The notes below the pieces were generated by a model. It was not told the DNA's origin, ran no database searches, and worked only from the letters and a program-made list of their open reading frames with translations. Position numbers and translations under genes: made by a program. Of a stretch of 50,175 bases of DNA, positions 33,023 through 41,389 are shown one piece after another (the stretch's first letter is position 1; every line of letters begins with the position of its first letter). The stretch spans positions 1 through 50,175 of the forward strand of contig NZ_MRCS01000047.1 of assembly GCF_002303925.1 (NCBI RefSeq), given 5' to 3'. Source of the DNA: Pseudomonas sp. ACN8 (GTDB lineage: Bacteria; Pseudomonadota; Gammaproteobacteria; Pseudomonadales; Pseudomonadaceae).

Positions 33023-33060
33023 TTTACCAAAGCTTTACCCTCCGCTGACCGCCGCTGACC
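33023..33060 (+). promoter_or_regulatory. Direct repeats upstream of the Spy-like gene, likely regulator site
   Basis: TTTACC occurs twice with 5 nt between (33023-33028 and 33034-33039). On the minus strand this is GGTAAA-N5-GGTAAA, like the CpxR site GTAAA-N5-GTAAA. A second direct repeat, CCGCTGACC at 33042 and 33052, follows. A -10-like TAATCT sits at 33071. These lie 80-100 nt before the Spy-like ATG. Confidence 0.55.
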
Positions 33061-33120
33061 TTGATCTGCGTAATCTTCACTCATCCGGAACGTACCGGGA
33101 ACGAGACAAGGAGATACACC

Positions 33121-33570
33121 ATGCGCAAGACTCTTATCGCTCTGATGTTCGCTGCCGCCCTGCCGACCGTTGCCATGGCCATGCCTGAAGGCGCGGGCCC
33201 CATGGATGGGTCGATGGACGGTTCGCGCCACGGCGGTCAGATGCACGGCATGCACGGCAAAGGCCCGTACAGTGAACTGGACCTGAGTCGCGAACAGCGC
33301 GAGCAGATCCGCAAGATCATGGGCGAGCAGATGCACGAGCGTAAGCAACTGGTCGACAAGTACCTGGAGAAGCTCTCGCCAGCCGACCAGAAAGCCATGA
33401 AAGACGAGATGGCGGCCAACCACAAGAAAGCCGAAGCTGACGTGCGCGCAGTGCTGAAACCGGATCAACAGAAGAAATTCGACGAGATCCAGAAAAAACA
33501 GGCTGAACGTCGCGCCGAGTGGGCGGAGTTCAAGGCCTGGAAAGCGCAACAACCGCAAAAGGCGCAATAA
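33121..33570 (+). CDS. Periplasmic Spy/CpxP-family protein
   Basis: A 149-residue periplasmic protein with a signal peptide (MRKTLIALMFAAALPTVAMA), a Met/His/Gly-rich stretch (residues 22-45, GPMDGSMDGSRHGGQMHGMHG) and a helical body with the LTxxQ-type repeats LSREQREQIRKIM and LKPDQQKKFDEI. Family members act as ATP-independent chaperones or as inhibitors of the CpxA sensor. ATG at 33121 has AAGGAGA upstream. The Met/His-rich segment hints at metal binding, which is an inference. Confidence 0.9.
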   Translation: MRKTLIALMFAAALPTVAMAMPEGAGPMDGSMDGSRHGGQMHGMHGKGPYSELDLSREQREQIRKIMGEQMHERKQLVDKYLEKLSPADQKAMKDEMAANHKKAEADVRAVLKPDQQKKFDEIQKKQAERRAEWAEFKAWKAQQPQKAQ

Positions 33571-33583
33571 TGCGCTGACCCCG

Positions 33584-33610
33584 GACCCAACGGTTTTTCA
33601 CCGCTGGGTC
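33584..33610 (+). other. Stem-loop after the Spy-like gene
   Basis: GACCCA-A-CGGT and ACCG-C-TGGGTC pair around a TTTTC loop, with a single mismatch, 14 nt after the stop codon. There is no T-run behind it; together with the REPIN at 33628 it could attenuate readthrough into the kinase gene or stabilise the upstream mRNA. Confidence 0.5.
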
Positions 33611-33627
33611 TGGCACCACACTACTCA

Positions 33628-33717
33628 CTGTGGGAGCGAGCCTGCTCGCGATGGCGTTCTGTCAGTCACATCGATGTTGAATGTGCCGACGCTATCGCGA
33701 GCAGGCTCGCTCCCACA
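33628..33717. repeat. REPIN between the Spy-like and kinase genes
   Basis: Inward-facing arms CTGTGGGAGCGAGCCTGCTC and its complement. It splits an otherwise co-directional regulator-chaperone-kinase module. Confidence 0.92.
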
Positions 33718-33745
33718 TGGATTTGTGATCGTTTGAGGATTTTCC

Positions 33746-35089
33746 GTGCGTTCATTGTTCTGGCGTATCCTGGCCAGCTTCTGGCTGGCCATCGCTCTGG
33801 TTGCAGGGCTTTCCATCCTGCTCGGGCACATGCTCAACCAGGACGCCTGGATTCTCAGCCGCCACCCGGGCCTCAACACACTGGCCGAAGAGTGGACGCA
33901 AACCTACGAAAGCCAGGGCGAAGACGCCGCCCAGGACATTCTCCAGCAACGCAAACGCCAGTATCACATCGACGTTCAGGTGCTTAACGAAAGCGGCGAT
34001 CCGGTGGTGCGCGGCACCTTCCCCAAACGTGCGGCGGCCTTTGAGGCGCGCCAGAACAAGGATGACCGGCGCCTGCCATGGCGGCGTCTGACCGATGAGT
34101 TCACCAGCGAAAAAACCGGTGACACCTACCTGTTCATCTACCGCATCCCGCATCCGGAACTGAACGCCTGGCACCGCGAGAGCCTGCTTTGGCCGCTCAG
34201 TGCCCTGGGAATCGCCCTGGTGGTGCTGACACTGTTCAGCCTGCTGGTGACCTATTCCATCACTCGCCCGCTCAGCCGTCTGCGCGGAGCGGTGCATGAC
34301 CTTGGACAAACCACCTATCAACAGAACAGCCTGGTCAAACTGGCCAACCGTCGCGATGAGTTCGGCGTCCTGGCCAACGACTTCAACCGCATGGGCGCGC
34401 GCCTGCAAAGCCTGATTGGCAGTCAGCGACAACTGCTGCGGGATGTGTCCCACGAACTGCGTTCGCCCCTCGCCCGCCTGCGTATCGCGCTGGCACTGGC
34501 CGAACGGGCCACCCCGCCGGAACGGGAACAGCTGTGGCCGCGCCTGACCCGCGAGTGCGACCGACTGGAAGCACTGATCAGCGAAATCCTGGTATTGGCG
34601 CGGGTCGACTCCGATAACGCCAGTGCCGAAGAGGTGGACCTGAACGCCTTGCTCAATAGCCTGCAAAAGGATGCGCAACTCGGTTCACCCGAGCAACTGG
34701 TCCACCTCGAAGCCGAGTCGCAGCTGAATCTGAAGGGCTGGCCGACCATGATTGAACGGGCCGTGGACAATTTGCTGCGCAACGCCCAGCGTTTCAATCC
34801 GGTGGGTGGCCTGCCGATCGAAATGCAGGCGCTGCGTCAGGGTGAGCGGATCGTCGTGACCGTGCGCGATCACGGGCCGGGGGTCAGTGCCGAATATTTG
34901 AACCAGCTCGGTGAGCCGTTCTATCGGGCACCGGGGCAGACAGCAGCCGGACACGGCCTGGGCCTGGCCATCGCCCGCCGCGCGGCGGAGCGACATGGCG
35001 GCAGCCTGGTGCTGGCCAATCACCCGGAAGGCGGGTTCATTGCCAGCCTGGAGTTGCCGTTGGTGCCGGGGGCTGTCGTACAGCCCTGA
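33746..35089 (+). CDS. CpxA-like sensor histidine kinase
   Basis: A 447-residue inner-membrane kinase. Two membrane helices (about 7-27 and 147-170) frame a periplasmic sensor of about 120 residues. A HAMP segment (about 171-225), the H-box with His237 (RDVSHELRSPLARLR) and the ATPase domain with AVDNLLRNA, VRDHGPGV and GHGLGLAIA follow. GTG at 33746 is chosen for the TTGAGGA ribosome site 8 nt upstream. It probably phosphorylates the regulator at 32318, but it is separated from it by the Spy-like gene and a REPIN. Confidence 0.9.
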   Translation: MRSLFWRILASFWLAIALVAGLSILLGHMLNQDAWILSRHPGLNTLAEEWTQTYESQGEDAAQDILQQRKRQYHIDVQVLNESGDPVVRGTFPKRAAAFEARQNKDDRRLPWRRLTDEFTSEKTGDTYLFIYRIPHPELNAWHRESLLWPLSALGIALVVLTLFSLLVTYSITRPLSRLRGAVHDLGQTTYQQNSLVKLANRRDEFGVLANDFNRMGARLQSLIGSQRQLLRDVSHELRSPLARLRIALALAERATPPEREQLWPRLTRECDRLEALISEILVLARVDSDNASAEEVDLNALLNSLQKDAQLGSPEQLVHLEAESQLNLKGWPTMIERAVDNLLRNAQRFNPVGGLPIEMQALRQGERIVVTVRDHGPGVSAEYLNQLGEPFYRAPGQTAAGHGLGLAIARRAAERHGGSLVLANHPEGGFIASLELPLVPGAVVQP

Positions 35090-35114
35090 GCCGGCTCAGA
35101 ACCACCCGGATCTA

Positions 35115-35205
35115 CTGTAGGAGCGAGCCTGCTCGCGAAAGCGGTGTGCCAGCCAACTCAATACTGGATGGACCGACGCCTTCGCGAGCAAGCTCGCTCC
35201 TACAG
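35115..35205. repeat. REPIN between the kinase and nitroreductase genes
   Basis: Arms CTGTAGGAGCGAGCCTGCTC and its complement with one substitution (GCGAGCAAGCTCGC). It lies between convergent genes, ending 3 nt before the nitroreductase stop codon. Confidence 0.9.
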
Positions 35206-35208
35206 GGT

Positions 35209-35775
35209 TTACGGTCTACCCGGCCAGGCGCTGACGAATTCTGCGAGATCGACTTTCTCGGCCACTCGCGGCTCTTTCTGCGGCGTGCCCAGATACAGGA
35301 AGGCAATCACCTCTTCCCCCTCAGCCAAACCCAAGCCCTTGGCCACATGGGCCGAGTAAGCCAGGTCACCGGTACGCCACACCGCACCAATGCCCTGGGC
35401 ATAGGCCGCGAGCAATATCCCGTGTGCCGCACAACCCGCCGCCAGCAACTGCTCGGACTTCGGATATTTGGCGTGATCCTGCACGCGAGCAATCACGACC
35501 ACCACCAAGGGGGCCCGCAACGGACCATTGCGCGCCTTGTCGAGGGCCGCTTCGCCGACTTCGCTGTCTTGCAACTTCGCCGCTTCGGCCAGCAATTCGC
35601 CCATCTGCTCACGCGCCGCGCCTTCCACCGTCAGGAAACGCCAAGGCTGCAAGTGACCGTGATCCGGAGCGCGCATGGCAGCGCCAAACAGCACCTCGCG
35701 CTGCTCGGCAGTGGGTGCAGGGTCAATCAGTCGTGGAACGGAAACACGGTTGAGCAAAGCGTCGAGAGCCTGCAT
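35209..35775 (-). CDS. YdjA-type NAD(P)H nitroreductase family protein
   Basis: A 188-residue flavin enzyme of the nitroreductase superfamily (YdjA branch): SVPRLIDPAPTAEQREVLFGAAMRAPDHGHLQPWRF at residues 11-46, the FMN-contacting Arg/Pro-rich start and the GIGAVWRTGDLAYSAHVAKGLGL segment near 135-160. It likely reduces nitro or quinone compounds with NAD(P)H; the natural substrate is unknown. Its stop is convergent with the kinase gene and its start is divergent from trkH. Confidence 0.88.
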   Translation of the reverse strand: MQALDALLNRVSVPRLIDPAPTAEQREVLFGAAMRAPDHGHLQPWRFLTVEGAAREQMGELLAEAAKLQDSEVGEAALDKARNGPLRAPLVVVVIARVQDHAKYPKSEQLLAAGCAAHGILLAAYAQGIGAVWRTGDLAYSAHVAKGLGLAEGEEVIAFLYLGTPQKEPRVAEKVDLAEFVSAWPGRP

Positions 35776-35896
35776 CGGCCACCTCCTGAAAAATTTGTGC
35801 GGCTATTCTAGCGGTAACTGCCGCGACAGTGCCGGTTTACATGCCCTGCCCCGCAGGTAGAATGGCGCCCTTTCCACTATCAGCCGAGCGGACCTC

Positions 35897-37351
35897 ATGG
35901 CGTTGCCGACCTTACGGATCATTGGTTTCATCATCGGCATCTTCCTGATCACGCTGGCGATCTCCATGGTCGTGCCCATGGCCACGCTGGTCATTTTCGA
36001 GCGCACCAGCGATCTGCCGTCGTTCCTCTGGGCGAGTATGATCACCTTTGTCGCCGGTCTGGCGCTGGTGATTCCGGGGCGCCCCGAACACATTCACCTG
36101 CGCCCCCGGGACATGTACCTGCTGACCGTCAGCAGTTGGCTGGTGGTGTGCATCTTCGCCGCGCTACCGTTCCTGCTGACCCAGCACATCAGCTACACCG
36201 ATTCATTTTTCGAAAGCATGTCCGGCATCACCGCCACTGGCGCAACCGTACTCAATGGCCTGGACACCATGTCCCCCGGCATCCTGATGTGGCGCTCGTT
36301 GCTGCACTGGATCGGCGGCATCGGTTTTATCGGTATGGCGGTGGCGATCCTGCCGCTGTTGCGCATCGGTGGCATGCGGCTGTTCCAGACCGAATCGTCG
36401 GACCGCTCGGAAAAGGTCATGCCCCGCTCGCACATGGTGGCGCGTTTGATTGTGGCGGCCTACGTCGGCATTACCATTGTCGGCAGCCTGGCGTTCTGGT
36501 GGGCCGGGATGAGCCTGTTCGACGCCATCAACCATGCGATGTCGGCGATTTCCACCGGCGGTTTCTCCACCTCCGACCAGTCTTTGGCCAAGTGGCCGCA
36601 ACCGGCGGTGCACTGGGTCGCGATCGTCATCATGATTCTCGGTGCCCTGCCGTTCACCCTGTATGTCGCCATGTTGCGTGGTAACCGTCGGGCGCTGATC
36701 AAGGACGAACAGGTTCAAGGCCTGCTCGGCATGCTGCTGGTGACCTGGCTGGTGCTCGGCACCTGGTATTGGTGGACGACCCAGCTGCATTGGCTGGAGG
36801 CGTTGCGGCATGTGGCGCTGAACGTGACGTCGGTAGTGACCACCACCGGTTTTGCACTGGGGGACTACAGCCTGTGGGGCAATTTCTCGCTGATGCTATT
36901 CTTCTACCTGGGGTTTGTCGGCGGTTGCTCCGGCTCGACCGCGGGCGGTATCAAGATTTTCCGCTTCCAGGTGGCCTATATCCTGCTCAAGGCCAACCTT
37001 AACCAGCTGATTCACCCGCGGGCGGTGATCAAGCAGAAGTACAACGGTCACCGCCTCGACGAAGAAATCGTGCGGTCGATCCTGACCTTTTCATTTTTCT
37101 TCGCAATCACCATCTGCGTGATTGCACTGCTGCTGTCGCTGCTCGGCGTGGACTGGATGACCGCCCTCACCGGCGCGGCCAGTACCGTGTCCGGTGTAGG
37201 CCCGGGGCTCGGCGAAACCATCGGCCCGGCGGGCAACTTCGCCACCCTGCCGGATGCCGCCAAGTGGATTCTCTCGTTCGGCATGCTGCTGGGCCGACTG
37301 GAGATCATTACGGTGTTTGTGCTTTGTATTCCGGCATTTTGGCGTCATTGA
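35897..37351 (+). CDS. trkH: Trk/Ktr-family potassium uptake protein TrkH
   Basis: A 484-residue membrane protein that forms the K+ channel subunit of the Trk system. It has repeated pore-loop motifs around Gly residues (ESMSGITATGATVLNGL, MSAISTGGFSTSDQS, NVTSVVTTTGFALGDYS, TGAASTVSGVGPGLG), characteristic of TrkH/TrkI. The TrkA partner is not in the window. The last 44 nt overlap the 3' end of the convergent AraC gene at 37308. Confidence 0.94.
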   Translation: MALPTLRIIGFIIGIFLITLAISMVVPMATLVIFERTSDLPSFLWASMITFVAGLALVIPGRPEHIHLRPRDMYLLTVSSWLVVCIFAALPFLLTQHISYTDSFFESMSGITATGATVLNGLDTMSPGILMWRSLLHWIGGIGFIGMAVAILPLLRIGGMRLFQTESSDRSEKVMPRSHMVARLIVAAYVGITIVGSLAFWWAGMSLFDAINHAMSAISTGGFSTSDQSLAKWPQPAVHWVAIVIMILGALPFTLYVAMLRGNRRALIKDEQVQGLLGMLLVTWLVLGTWYWWTTQLHWLEALRHVALNVTSVVTTTGFALGDYSLWGNFSLMLFFYLGFVGGCSGSTAGGIKIFRFQVAYILLKANLNQLIHPRAVIKQKYNGHRLDEEIVRSILTFSFFFAITICVIALLLSLLGVDWMTALTGAASTVSGVGPGLGETIGPAGNFATLPDAAKWILSFGMLLGRLEIITVFVLCIPAFWRH

Positions 37352-38369
37352 TCGCTTCAGCTGATTGCATCAGCCGCATCCGGTACTCGCCGGGTGTGGC
37401 ATCGAACCAGCGGCGGAAAGCACGGAAGAAGTTGCTCGGATCGGCAAACCCCAGCAAGTAGGCAATTTCCAGCAAGGTCATGGTCGGTTGCGCCAAATAC
37501 TGCTCGGCCAGTTCGCGCCGGGTATCGTCCAGCAGTGCCTGAAAACTCGTGCCTTCTTCCTGCAAACGCCGTTGCAAGGTGCGCTGGGACAGATGCAGCG
37601 TCTGCGCCACGGTGTCGCGCTTGGGTTCGCCTTGGGGTAGCAGGCGACACAACACCTGCCGCGCCTTGTGGGTCACGCGGCTTTCGGAAAAACGCGCCAG
37701 GTACTCGCCGGCAAAGCGGTCATGCAGCAACGCCATGGCTTCGTTGGCCGTCGGCAGCGGCGCTTCCATATCGGCGCGTTCGAAAATCAGCGCATCGAAA
37801 GGCGCGTTGAACACCAGCGGTGCATGGAAGGCTTGTTTATAGGGTTCCAGGTTGGCCGGCTCGGCGCCTTGCAACAACACTTTGCGTGGTTGCAACGTAC
37901 GCCCGGTCAACCAGCCGCACAGCCCCAGGGCACAGGCCAGCGAAGCTTCGGCGCTTTGCCGGGTCGGCGGCAGATGATCGCCATGGACCGTCAGAATCAG
38001 CGCGTAACCTTCTTCCAGTAGTTGGAAGCTCAGGTCGGCACTTTCGGCGATGATCCGCTGATAACGCACCAGACGCTGAAATCCTTCGGCCAGGGTCCGG
38101 CTGGACATCAAGGCGTAACCGGCCACATGAAACTGCGCCGGTCGCACCACCTTGCCCATGTTCAGGCCGATGGCCGGATTGCCGGACAGCTCGACCGCGC
38201 GCTGCCACAGCCGTGTCATGGAGTCTTGCGTGAAGCGTGCGTCGAGATCATCCAGTGCCGCGTAGTCGAGTCCCAGCTGCTTGAACAGAACCCGGCAATC
38301 CAGGCCGTCCATCTCCAGCGCTTTGACAATCCCCATCGCCCAGCTTGCAGAAGTCGTTCGTTCGCTCAT
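37308..38369 (-). CDS. AraC-family regulator with an arabinose-binding-type N-terminal domain
   Basis: A 353-residue regulator. Residues 1-230 resemble the Arabinose_bd domain (PF12625) of OruR/VqsM-type proteins. The C-terminal 100 residues carry two HTH motifs, with LSQRTLQRRLQEEGTSFQALLDDTRRELAEQYL and LGFADPSNFFRAFRRWFDATPGEYRM. The effector and targets are unknown. The last 15 codons are read antisense to trkH. It is divergent from the Mpo1-like gene, so it may control that pair, which is a guess. Confidence 0.88.
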   Translation of the reverse strand: MSERTTSASWAMGIVKALEMDGLDCRVLFKQLGLDYAALDDLDARFTQDSMTRLWQRAVELSGNPAIGLNMGKVVRPAQFHVAGYALMSSRTLAEGFQRLVRYQRIIAESADLSFQLLEEGYALILTVHGDHLPPTRQSAEASLACALGLCGWLTGRTLQPRKVLLQGAEPANLEPYKQAFHAPLVFNAPFDALIFERADMEAPLPTANEAMALLHDRFAGEYLARFSESRVTHKARQVLCRLLPQGEPKRDTVAQTLHLSQRTLQRRLQEEGTSFQALLDDTRRELAEQYLAQPTMTLLEIAYLLGFADPSNFFRAFRRWFDATPGEYRMRLMQSAEAINDAKMPEYKAQTP

Positions 38370-38528
38370 GGCGTTTTCTTACATGGTGGCCGAATGCTAC
38401 GGCTATTGACCGAAGGATACTAAAGTGGCGCCTATTGTCACTGGCTGATGCCTTTGATCACTCTAGACTCAAATAGGCTAGCCGCAGAACAACTTGCAGC
38501 AAGAACAATAACCACAGAGATCGCTGTC

Positions 38529-38840
38529 GTGGAAAACGTCAAACGATTCAACAGCTTCGCTGAGTTCTATCCTTACTACCTCAGTGAGCACAGCAACAGT
38601 ACCTGTCGCCGTTTACACTTTATCGGCACCACCCTGGTTATCTTGATTCTGACGCTGACCATTGGTCGCGGAGCCTGGATGCTGTTGTGGACCCTGCCGC
38701 TGGCAGGCTACAGCTTTGCCTGGGTCGGACATTTTTTCTTCGAAAAGAACCGCCCGGCAACGTTCCAACATCCCATCTATAGCCTGCTCGGCGATTTCGT
38801 CATGTACCGGGACATGATCCTGGGGCGCGTACCGTTCTAG
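38529..38840 (+). CDS. Mpo1-like (DUF962) membrane protein
   Basis: A 103-residue membrane protein with two to three hydrophobic helices. It matches the DUF962/Mpo1 family at FAEFYPYYLSEHSNSTCRRLHFIGT and WVGHFFFEKNRPATFQHPIYSLLGDF, where conserved His residues lie. Yeast Mpo1 is an Fe(II)-dependent dioxygenase that shortens 2-hydroxy fatty acids; the bacterial role is unproven. GTG at 38529 gives the family start; the frame is open to 38448 and the ribosome site is weak. It precedes the HD-domain gene by 27 nt. Confidence 0.85.
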   Translation: MENVKRFNSFAEFYPYYLSEHSNSTCRRLHFIGTTLVILILTLTIGRGAWMLLWTLPLAGYSFAWVGHFFFEKNRPATFQHPIYSLLGDFVMYRDMILGRVPF

Positions 38841-38867
38841 CTGACACCCGTCACAAGAGAGTTGCCC

Positions 38868-39458
38868 ATGAATGCCAATGCCCGCTTCACCCACATGAAG
38901 GACGGCACACAGGAAGACTGGGCGATCATCGCCGCGGACTTCAGCGCGTACGCCCGACAATTGCCGACAAGGATCGTGGCGCACCTGAAACTGCTGGAGG
39001 GTGATTTTGGCGGCTTCCCGGTGGATCGCCTGACCCACTCCCTGCAAACCGCCACCCGCGCCTGGCGCGATGGCCGCGATGAAGAGTACGTGGTCTGCGC
39101 CCTGCTCCATGATATCGGCGACACCCTGGGCTCCTACAATCACCCGGACATCGCGGCGGCGATCCTCAAGCCGTTCGTCAGCACCGAGAACTTGTGGATG
39201 GTGGAAAAGCACGGGATTTTCCAGGGCTACTACTTCTTCCATCACCTGGGCATGGACCGGCATCTGCGCGAGCAATTCCAGGACCATCCGCAGTACCAGG
39301 CGACCGTCGAGTTCTGCGCCAGGTACGATGCGGCGGCGTTTGACCCGGCGTACGACACGCTGCCATTGAGCTTTTTCGAACCGATGATGGAGCGCCTGTT
39401 TGCGCACCCCAGAAATTCGATCTACAAGGCGGCGATGCAGGAGCATTCGCCAGCCTGA
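38868..39458 (+). CDS. HD-domain protein with a diiron-oxygenase-like His/Asp set
   Basis: A 196-residue protein of the HD superfamily. It keeps His57 (THSLQTATRAW), His81-Asp82 (LLHDIGD), His92 (SYNHPD), His115 (EKHGIFQG) and Asp154 (CARYDAAAFDP). Four His and two Asp is the metal set of PhnZ/MIOX-type mixed-valent diiron oxygenases rather than of phosphohydrolases, and the spacing from His57 to His81 equals that in PhnZ. ATG at 38868 is preferred over TTG at 38862. Function is inferred only from these residues and the neighbour. Confidence 0.8.
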   Translation: MNANARFTHMKDGTQEDWAIIAADFSAYARQLPTRIVAHLKLLEGDFGGFPVDRLTHSLQTATRAWRDGRDEEYVVCALLHDIGDTLGSYNHPDIAAAILKPFVSTENLWMVEKHGIFQGYYFFHHLGMDRHLREQFQDHPQYQATVEFCARYDAAAFDPAYDTLPLSFFEPMMERLFAHPRNSIYKAAMQEHSPA

Positions 39459-39484
39459 CAGATCCAGCGGGACCGCTTCGCGGT

Positions 39485-39582
39485 CCATCGCGAGCAAGCT
39501 CGCTCCTACAGGGTTTTGCGGCGCGAGCAGATTCTGTATTCAGCAAAAATCAACTGTAGGAGCGAGCCTGCTCGCGATGAGG
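39485..39582. repeat. Pair of REP units facing outward
   Basis: ATCGCGAGCAAGCTCGCTCC (39487 onward) and TGTAGGAGCGAGCCTGCTCG (39555 onward) are complementary REP units in the outward arrangement, like the pair at 25774-25864. They lie between the HD gene and the convergent phosphatase gene. Confidence 0.85.
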
Positions 39583-39603
39583 CCCGCACAGGCACATTGA
39601 TCA

Positions 39604-40419
39604 TCAGGCCAACTCTGCAACCCCGGCCGCCTTCAACTGCGCCTCGCGCGCCTGGGCATCCGCCAACCGGTACAGCTCGATCGAACCATCCCAGTGCTCG
39701 ATCAGCGCGGTGCACGATTCCACCCAGTCGCCGCAATTGAGGTAGTCCACCTCGCCGACCTTGCGAATCTCGGCATGGTGAATGTGCCCGCACACCACCC
39801 CGTGCAGTTCGCGCTTGACGCATTCATGGGCGATGGCTTCTTCGAAGTCGCTGATGAAGCTGACCGCGGTTTTCACCTTGTGCTTGAGGTAGGCCGACAG
39901 CGACCAGTAGCCGTAGCCATATCGCGCGCGCCAATGATTGAGCCAGCGGTTGAGGGTCAGGGTGAATTCGTAGGCCGAGTCACCGAGAAACGCCAGCCAG
40001 CGGTGGTAACGGGTGATCACATCGAACTGGTCGCCATGGATCACCAGCAGATGCCGGCCGTCGGCGGTGACGTGCACGGCTTCGTCGACCAACTGGATGT
40101 TTCCCAGGATCAGTTTCGAATAGCGGCGCAGGAATTCGTCGTGGTTGCCGGTGACATAGATCACCTCGGTGCCACGCTTGCTCATGGTCAGCAGGCGGCG
40201 GATGACGTTGGTGTGCGCTTGCGGCCAGTACATGCCGCCGCGCAGTTTCCAGCCGTCGATGATGTCGCCCACCAGGTAGATCTTGTCTGCGTGGTAGCCC
40301 TTGAGAAACTGCGACAGGTGTTCAGCCTGGCAATCCCGGGTGCCCAAATGCACATCGGAAATCCATAAAGTCCGTACGCGTTGCTTACGGGTGGGTTTGG
40401 CGAGCTCGGCGCTGGTCAT
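39604..40419 (-). CDS. LpxH-like metallophosphoesterase (UDP-2,3-diacylglucosamine diphosphatase family)
   Basis: A 271-residue calcineurin-type phosphoesterase with metal motifs SDVHLG (Asp22, His24), VGDIIDGW, TGNHDEF, VIHGDQFD and CGHIHHAE. LpxH cleaves UDP-2,3-diacylglucosamine in lipid A synthesis, but this longer branch is a second, less characterised member in pseudomonads, so a different substrate is possible. ATG at 40419 has AGAGGG 6 nt upstream. It is divergent from the AraC gene at 40554. Confidence 0.82.
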   Translation of the reverse strand: MTSAELAKPTRKQRVRTLWISDVHLGTRDCQAEHLSQFLKGYHADKIYLVGDIIDGWKLRGGMYWPQAHTNVIRRLLTMSKRGTEVIYVTGNHDEFLRRYSKLILGNIQLVDEAVHVTADGRHLLVIHGDQFDVITRYHRWLAFLGDSAYEFTLTLNRWLNHWRARYGYGYWSLSAYLKHKVKTAVSFISDFEEAIAHECVKRELHGVVCGHIHHAEIRKVGEVDYLNCGDWVESCTALIEHWDGSIELYRLADAQAREAQLKAAGVAELA

Positions 40420-40553
40420 GGGCAACCCTCTGGCAAGTTTTGCCAAGTCTGCCTCGAGCCGGTTAATGGTCCATGACAGCACCAAGTCAGTCCTGTGACA
40501 GCGCTTGTTGGCCCGCTCGGTGTAGACTGATGCCCTGAACCGGGAGACCCGCG

Positions 40554-41312
40554 ATGAGACCGATCCTCACGCTTCGCCAATACAGCCATGACCTGATCGT
40601 CCATAGCCACGAACACGCGCAACTGGTGTTCGGGCTTTCGGGCGCGCTGGATTTCGAGGTCGACGGCCGTGGCAGCCAGGTGGTCCAGCAGAGCTTCGTG
40701 GTGGTGCCCTCCGGAGCGCATCACGCCTGTGGCAGCGCCAATGGCAGCCGCTGCCTGGTGCTGGATGTCCCCGGCGAACAATGGGTCGCCCAGTCGTTGG
40801 GCGATCACGCCGAGCCCAGCCGACGCCTGCTCGACAACGCCGGGCGCCTGCCCCTGGACGCCGGGCAAAGCCAATTGGTCAGTTGGCTGGCGAACAGTCC
40901 GGTGGATGATCCGCTGATCGCTCAACAAGGCGCGGTGCTGTTGCTGGCCAGTCTCAACAATACCAGGCCAGAGGCCGTCGGCGGTCGGCGCCTGCCCTAT
41001 GCGGCGCTGAATGCACACATCGATCAGTACGCGGCGTACCCGTTGCAAGTGGCCGACCTGGCCCGGGTCGCGGGCCTCTCCAGTGCCCGTTTGCATGCAC
41101 GGTTCATGGCCGAATGCGGGCAGACGCCGATGGATTACATCCGCAGCCGACGCCTGCACATCGCGGCGGGCTTGCTGCGTAGCTCGGCGCTGCCCATCGG
41201 CGAGGTTGCCAGCCGCGTCGGCTACAGCTCCCAGAGTGCCTTCGCGGCGGCGGTGCTGCGCGAGTTCGGGGCATCACCCGGAAAACTGCGGCGCGAGGCT
41301 GGCGACAAATAA
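40554..41312 (+). CDS. AraC-family regulator with a cupin sensor domain
   Basis: A 252-residue regulator. Residues 1-130 form a cupin-like effector domain (HSHEHAQLVFGLSGALDFEVDGRG, with His residues). The C-terminal 100 residues carry the AraC HTH (VADLARVAGLSSARLHARFMAECGQTPMDYIRSRRLHIAAGLL and VASRVGYSSQSAFAAAVLREFGASPGKL). It precedes the EamA transporter by 77 nt in the same direction and probably regulates it. The effector is unknown. Confidence 0.88.
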   Translation: MRPILTLRQYSHDLIVHSHEHAQLVFGLSGALDFEVDGRGSQVVQQSFVVVPSGAHHACGSANGSRCLVLDVPGEQWVAQSLGDHAEPSRRLLDNAGRLPLDAGQSQLVSWLANSPVDDPLIAQQGAVLLLASLNNTRPEAVGGRRLPYAALNAHIDQYAAYPLQVADLARVAGLSSARLHARFMAECGQTPMDYIRSRRLHIAAGLLRSSALPIGEVASRVGYSSQSAFAAAVLREFGASPGKLRREAGDK

Positions 41313-41389
41313 CGCGAGTTTGCCGACAGACTTGATGAGCCAATACGCGCTTCAATGAGGCCTCTGTTCGTTTGTCGTTAAGGATTGCA

